This document shows, one piece after another, positions 62,329 through 64,000 of a stretch of DNA of 64,000 bases. The DNA is taken from assembly GCF_024494655.1 (NCBI RefSeq), contig NZ_JANHDL010000005.1, positions 124,001-188,000 of the forward strand, given 5' to 3'. The DNA comes from Halorubrum laminariae (GTDB taxonomy: Archaea > Halobacteriota > Halobacteria > Halobacteriales > Haloferacaceae). Each line of letters begins with the position of its first letter. Positions within the stretch are counted from its first letter, which is position 1. The notes below the pieces were generated by a model. It was not told the origin of the DNA and did not search any database. It was given only the letters and a program-made list of their open reading frames with translations. A program made the position numbers and the translations under genes.

Positions 62329-64000
62329 CGTCCCACCCTCCGTCGGCCGGATCGGCCCGATCGGAACGCGGGTTCGGGTCGTTCATCGGTCGCGGTGACC
62401 CGCCGTTCCGATCGCGCTCGGTCGATCCGTCGACTCGATCGTCCGAGCGCCCCTCGCGGCGACCAGACTCGTCGTCACGGCGGGCGGATCGGTCGGCTCT
62501 CGCGCCGGTGTCGGGCTCGTGTCCGTTCTCGCGGCGACCGTTCCGGTCACTCTGACGGTCGCCACGCCGGGGGTCATCGCGCCGACCGTCATCGCGCTGA
62601 CCGTCGTCGCGACTGCCGCCGTGACCGCGCGACCGCCGCCGATCGCCGTGCGTGTTGATCGACGGCGCGCGGCCGCCCACGAGCGACCCCCCGGCGAGAT
62701 CGTCCCACCGATCCAAGAGCATCAGGTGGCCGCTCGTCCCGTTGAGTTGGGTCACGTATCGGAGACTTCGCGTGTGGTGCTCCCGGACCAGCCTATCCGT
62801 GCCGGGGCGATCGACGACGTTGCGGTCGATCGTGCCGAACCCGGAGAGGAAGTCGCGAAGCCGTGCGGCCGCCTCCGGGCCGACCCACTCGATCCGCTCG
62901 TAGTAGTTGATCGCGCGGACCGCGTCGGTGACGTCGCTCTCCGAGACCAAGAACTCCAGCCACTCCATCACGAGGAGGTCGCCGACGTAGTCGCCGGGAA
63001 GCTCCGTGAGGTACGGCTTCCCGCGGCCGCCGGAGAGGTCGTCTGTGCCGACGTACTCGAAGCCGTCGCCGTTCGCCTCGGCGGGGTCGCCGCCGGGACG
63101 GGGGCCGCGCGAGCGGTCCGGCTCTGGATCGCTGTCGACGTGACCGCTCGATTCGGGCTCGGACTCGACGGGCTCGTCGTCGAAGGGATCCTCGGCGGCA
63201 GCCCCCTCGTCGAAACCGTCACCGGTGTCATCGAACGGATCGTCGCCGTCGTCGCCGAACTCGTCTGCTTCGTCCGTGTCCTCGCCCGGTTCGTCGAACG
63301 GGTCCGTTTCGTCGCCGGGAGCGTCGTCTCCCTCCTCGGCCCAGTCGGCCTCTCCGGCGTCGTACTCCTCTTTCAGCTCGCTGAAGCTCTTTCCATCGTC
63401 GTTCATGTCGTCTCCGTCGTCCGCCGTCGAAGTCTCGGACGTGGCGGCGGCGGGGTCGCCATCGTCCGTCTGTTCGTCCGTCTCCAGTTCGCCGAACGCG
63501 TCGTCCGCATCGCCCGCATCGTCCGCGTCGTCTTCGGCCTCGTCGAACTCGTCGTCGAGCAGGTCGTCATCGAAGAATCCGTCGGCGTCTGCGCTCGCGA
63601 CATCGTCGTCGAGGTCATCGTCCTCGCCGCCCTCCTCCTCGTCGTCGAAGAGGCCGAACGACCCCTCGCCGCCGCCACTGACGCTGTCGAAGCCGCTCGA
63701 ATCGTCGACGAACGGGTTGATCCCGCGGGTGACCATCTCGTAGATGTCGAGGAGGTTCCGGACGTCTTCCTCGATGTCGTCGACGGCAGCCGAGATCTCC
63801 TCGTTCTCCGATCGGACCGTCGAGACGGTCGAAGAGAGGGAGGCGACCTCATTTTCGAGGTCGTCGAGCCGCTTTTCCAGCTCGTCGGTGTTGCCACCGC
63901 CACCACCTCCGTCGTCGAAGTCGTCGTCCCACTCGTCCATGCCATCGAAGTCGTCGAAGCCGTCGCCGCCCATGTCACCGCCACCCATTCCTCCGCCACT
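62318..64000 (-). CDS. arlCE: Archaellum accessory fusion protein ArlCE (FlaC/FlaD/E), 5' end uncertain at window edge
   Basis: At least 556 residues are seen. In order: a Gly/Met/Asp-rich start, a coiled coil (about 33-95, DELEKRLDDLENEVASLSST and DIEEDVRNLLDIYEMVTRGINPF, the FlaC domain), a 220-residue acidic linker, and the FlaD/E domain (about 323-431; YLTELPGDYVGDLLVMEWLEFLVSESDVTDAV, WVGPEAAARLRDFLSGFG, LMLLDRWDDLAG). A 115-residue Arg/Asp/Gly tail ends the protein. ArlC/D/E connect the chemotaxis adaptor CheF to the motor. ATG at 63988 is a possible start, but the glycine repeat runs in frame to the window end, so the true start may lie beyond it. Confidence 0.9.
   Translation of the reverse strand, partial: SGGGMGGGDMGGDGFDDFDGMDEWDDDFDDGGGGGGNTDELEKRLDDLENEVASLSSTVSTVRSENEEISAAVDDIEEDVRNLLDIYEMVTRGINPFVDDSSGFDSVSGGGEGSFGLFDDEEEGGEDDDLDDDVASADADGFFDDDLLDDEFDEAEDDADDAGDADDAFGELETDEQTDDGDPAAATSETSTADDGDDMNDDGKSFSELKEEYDAGEADWAEEGDDAPGDETDPFDEPGEDTDEADEFGDDGDDPFDDTGDGFDEGAAAEDPFDDEPVESEPESSGHVDSDPEPDRSRGPRPGGDPAEANGDGFEYVGTDDLSGGRGKPYLTELPGDYVGDLLVMEWLEFLVSESDVTDAVRAINYYERIEWVGPEAAARLRDFLSGFGTIDRNVVDRPGTDRLVREHHTRSLRYVTQLNGTSGHLMLLDRWDDLAGGSLVGGRAPSINTHGDRRRSRGHGGSRDDGQRDDGRRDDPRRGDRQSDRNGRRENGHEPDTGARADRSARRDDESGRREGRSDDRVDGSTERDRNGGSPRPMNDPNPRSDRADPADGGWDDGR

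Noticed and set aside
1-64000. CRISPR array or cas genes
   Set aside because: No regularly spaced direct repeats and no Cas-like protein were seen anywhere in the window.

Overview
The window is a dense stretch of chromosome from a halophilic archaeon (class Halobacteria). It most resembles Halorubrum or a close relative, though I cannot fix the genus from sequence alone. The reasons are the very GC-rich, GC-ending codon use, strongly acidic proteins, TATA boxes 24-30 nt upstream of start codons with no leader, a tRNA without encoded CCA, and archaeal families such as MCM, Hel308, PurO, KEOPS, archaellum genes and LysW-dependent arginine synthesis. I see no rRNA, CRISPR array, prophage or intact transposase.

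Layout. 1-9.4 kb: the end of a replication factor C small subunit, phosphatidylserine decarboxylase, a deletion remnant of an AlaX-like alanyl-tRNA editing gene, an AIR-synthase-like protein, a probable IS200/IS605 scar with twin hairpins, a HAD phosphatase, panB, a DUF460-type RNase H-like coiled-coil protein, tyrS and a zinc-ribbon protein. 9.5-20 kb: a replication and repair block with hel308b, a membrane-anchored TRAM protein, mcm interrupted by a 473-residue intein in its Walker A motif, and five tightly packed uncharacterised genes ending in a small MinD/ParA-type ATPase and a protease-like protein without its active site. 20-28 kb: pheS-pheT, a stomatin-like SPFH protein, a lipoprotein and uvrB.

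28.3-37.7 kb holds a complete arginine pathway from glutamate: argG-argH, then argW-argX-argC-argB-argD-argE-argF. The carrier protein ArgW has lost all four zinc-ligand cysteines. 37.7-51.8 kb holds a class V aminotransferase, an amino-acid permease fused to stress-protein domains, a histidine kinase, a COG0523 metal GTPase, an ArsA/Get3-type ATPase, the peptide transporter CstA, a cupin, several small haloarchaeal proteins, a winged-helix regulator and purO. 51.9-56.2 kb: tRNA-Gln(CTG), the KEOPS subunit Cgi121, hel308a and htpX. 56.4-64 kb: an epimerase remnant, a lipoprotein, and the archaellum motor operon arlCE-F-G-H-I-J on the minus strand.

Main points for follow-up: the cysteine-free ArgW; the mcm intein carrying a Cro/XRE-like helix-turn-helix; the mcm-linked gene set with a MinD-like ATPase; a perfect 56-bp inverted repeat (23.3 and 49.2 kb) resembling a solo IS200/IS605 end; two tiny ORFs whose stops overlap the next gene's start; and three decayed genes or elements. 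Family names rest on recognition by eye; no database search was run.
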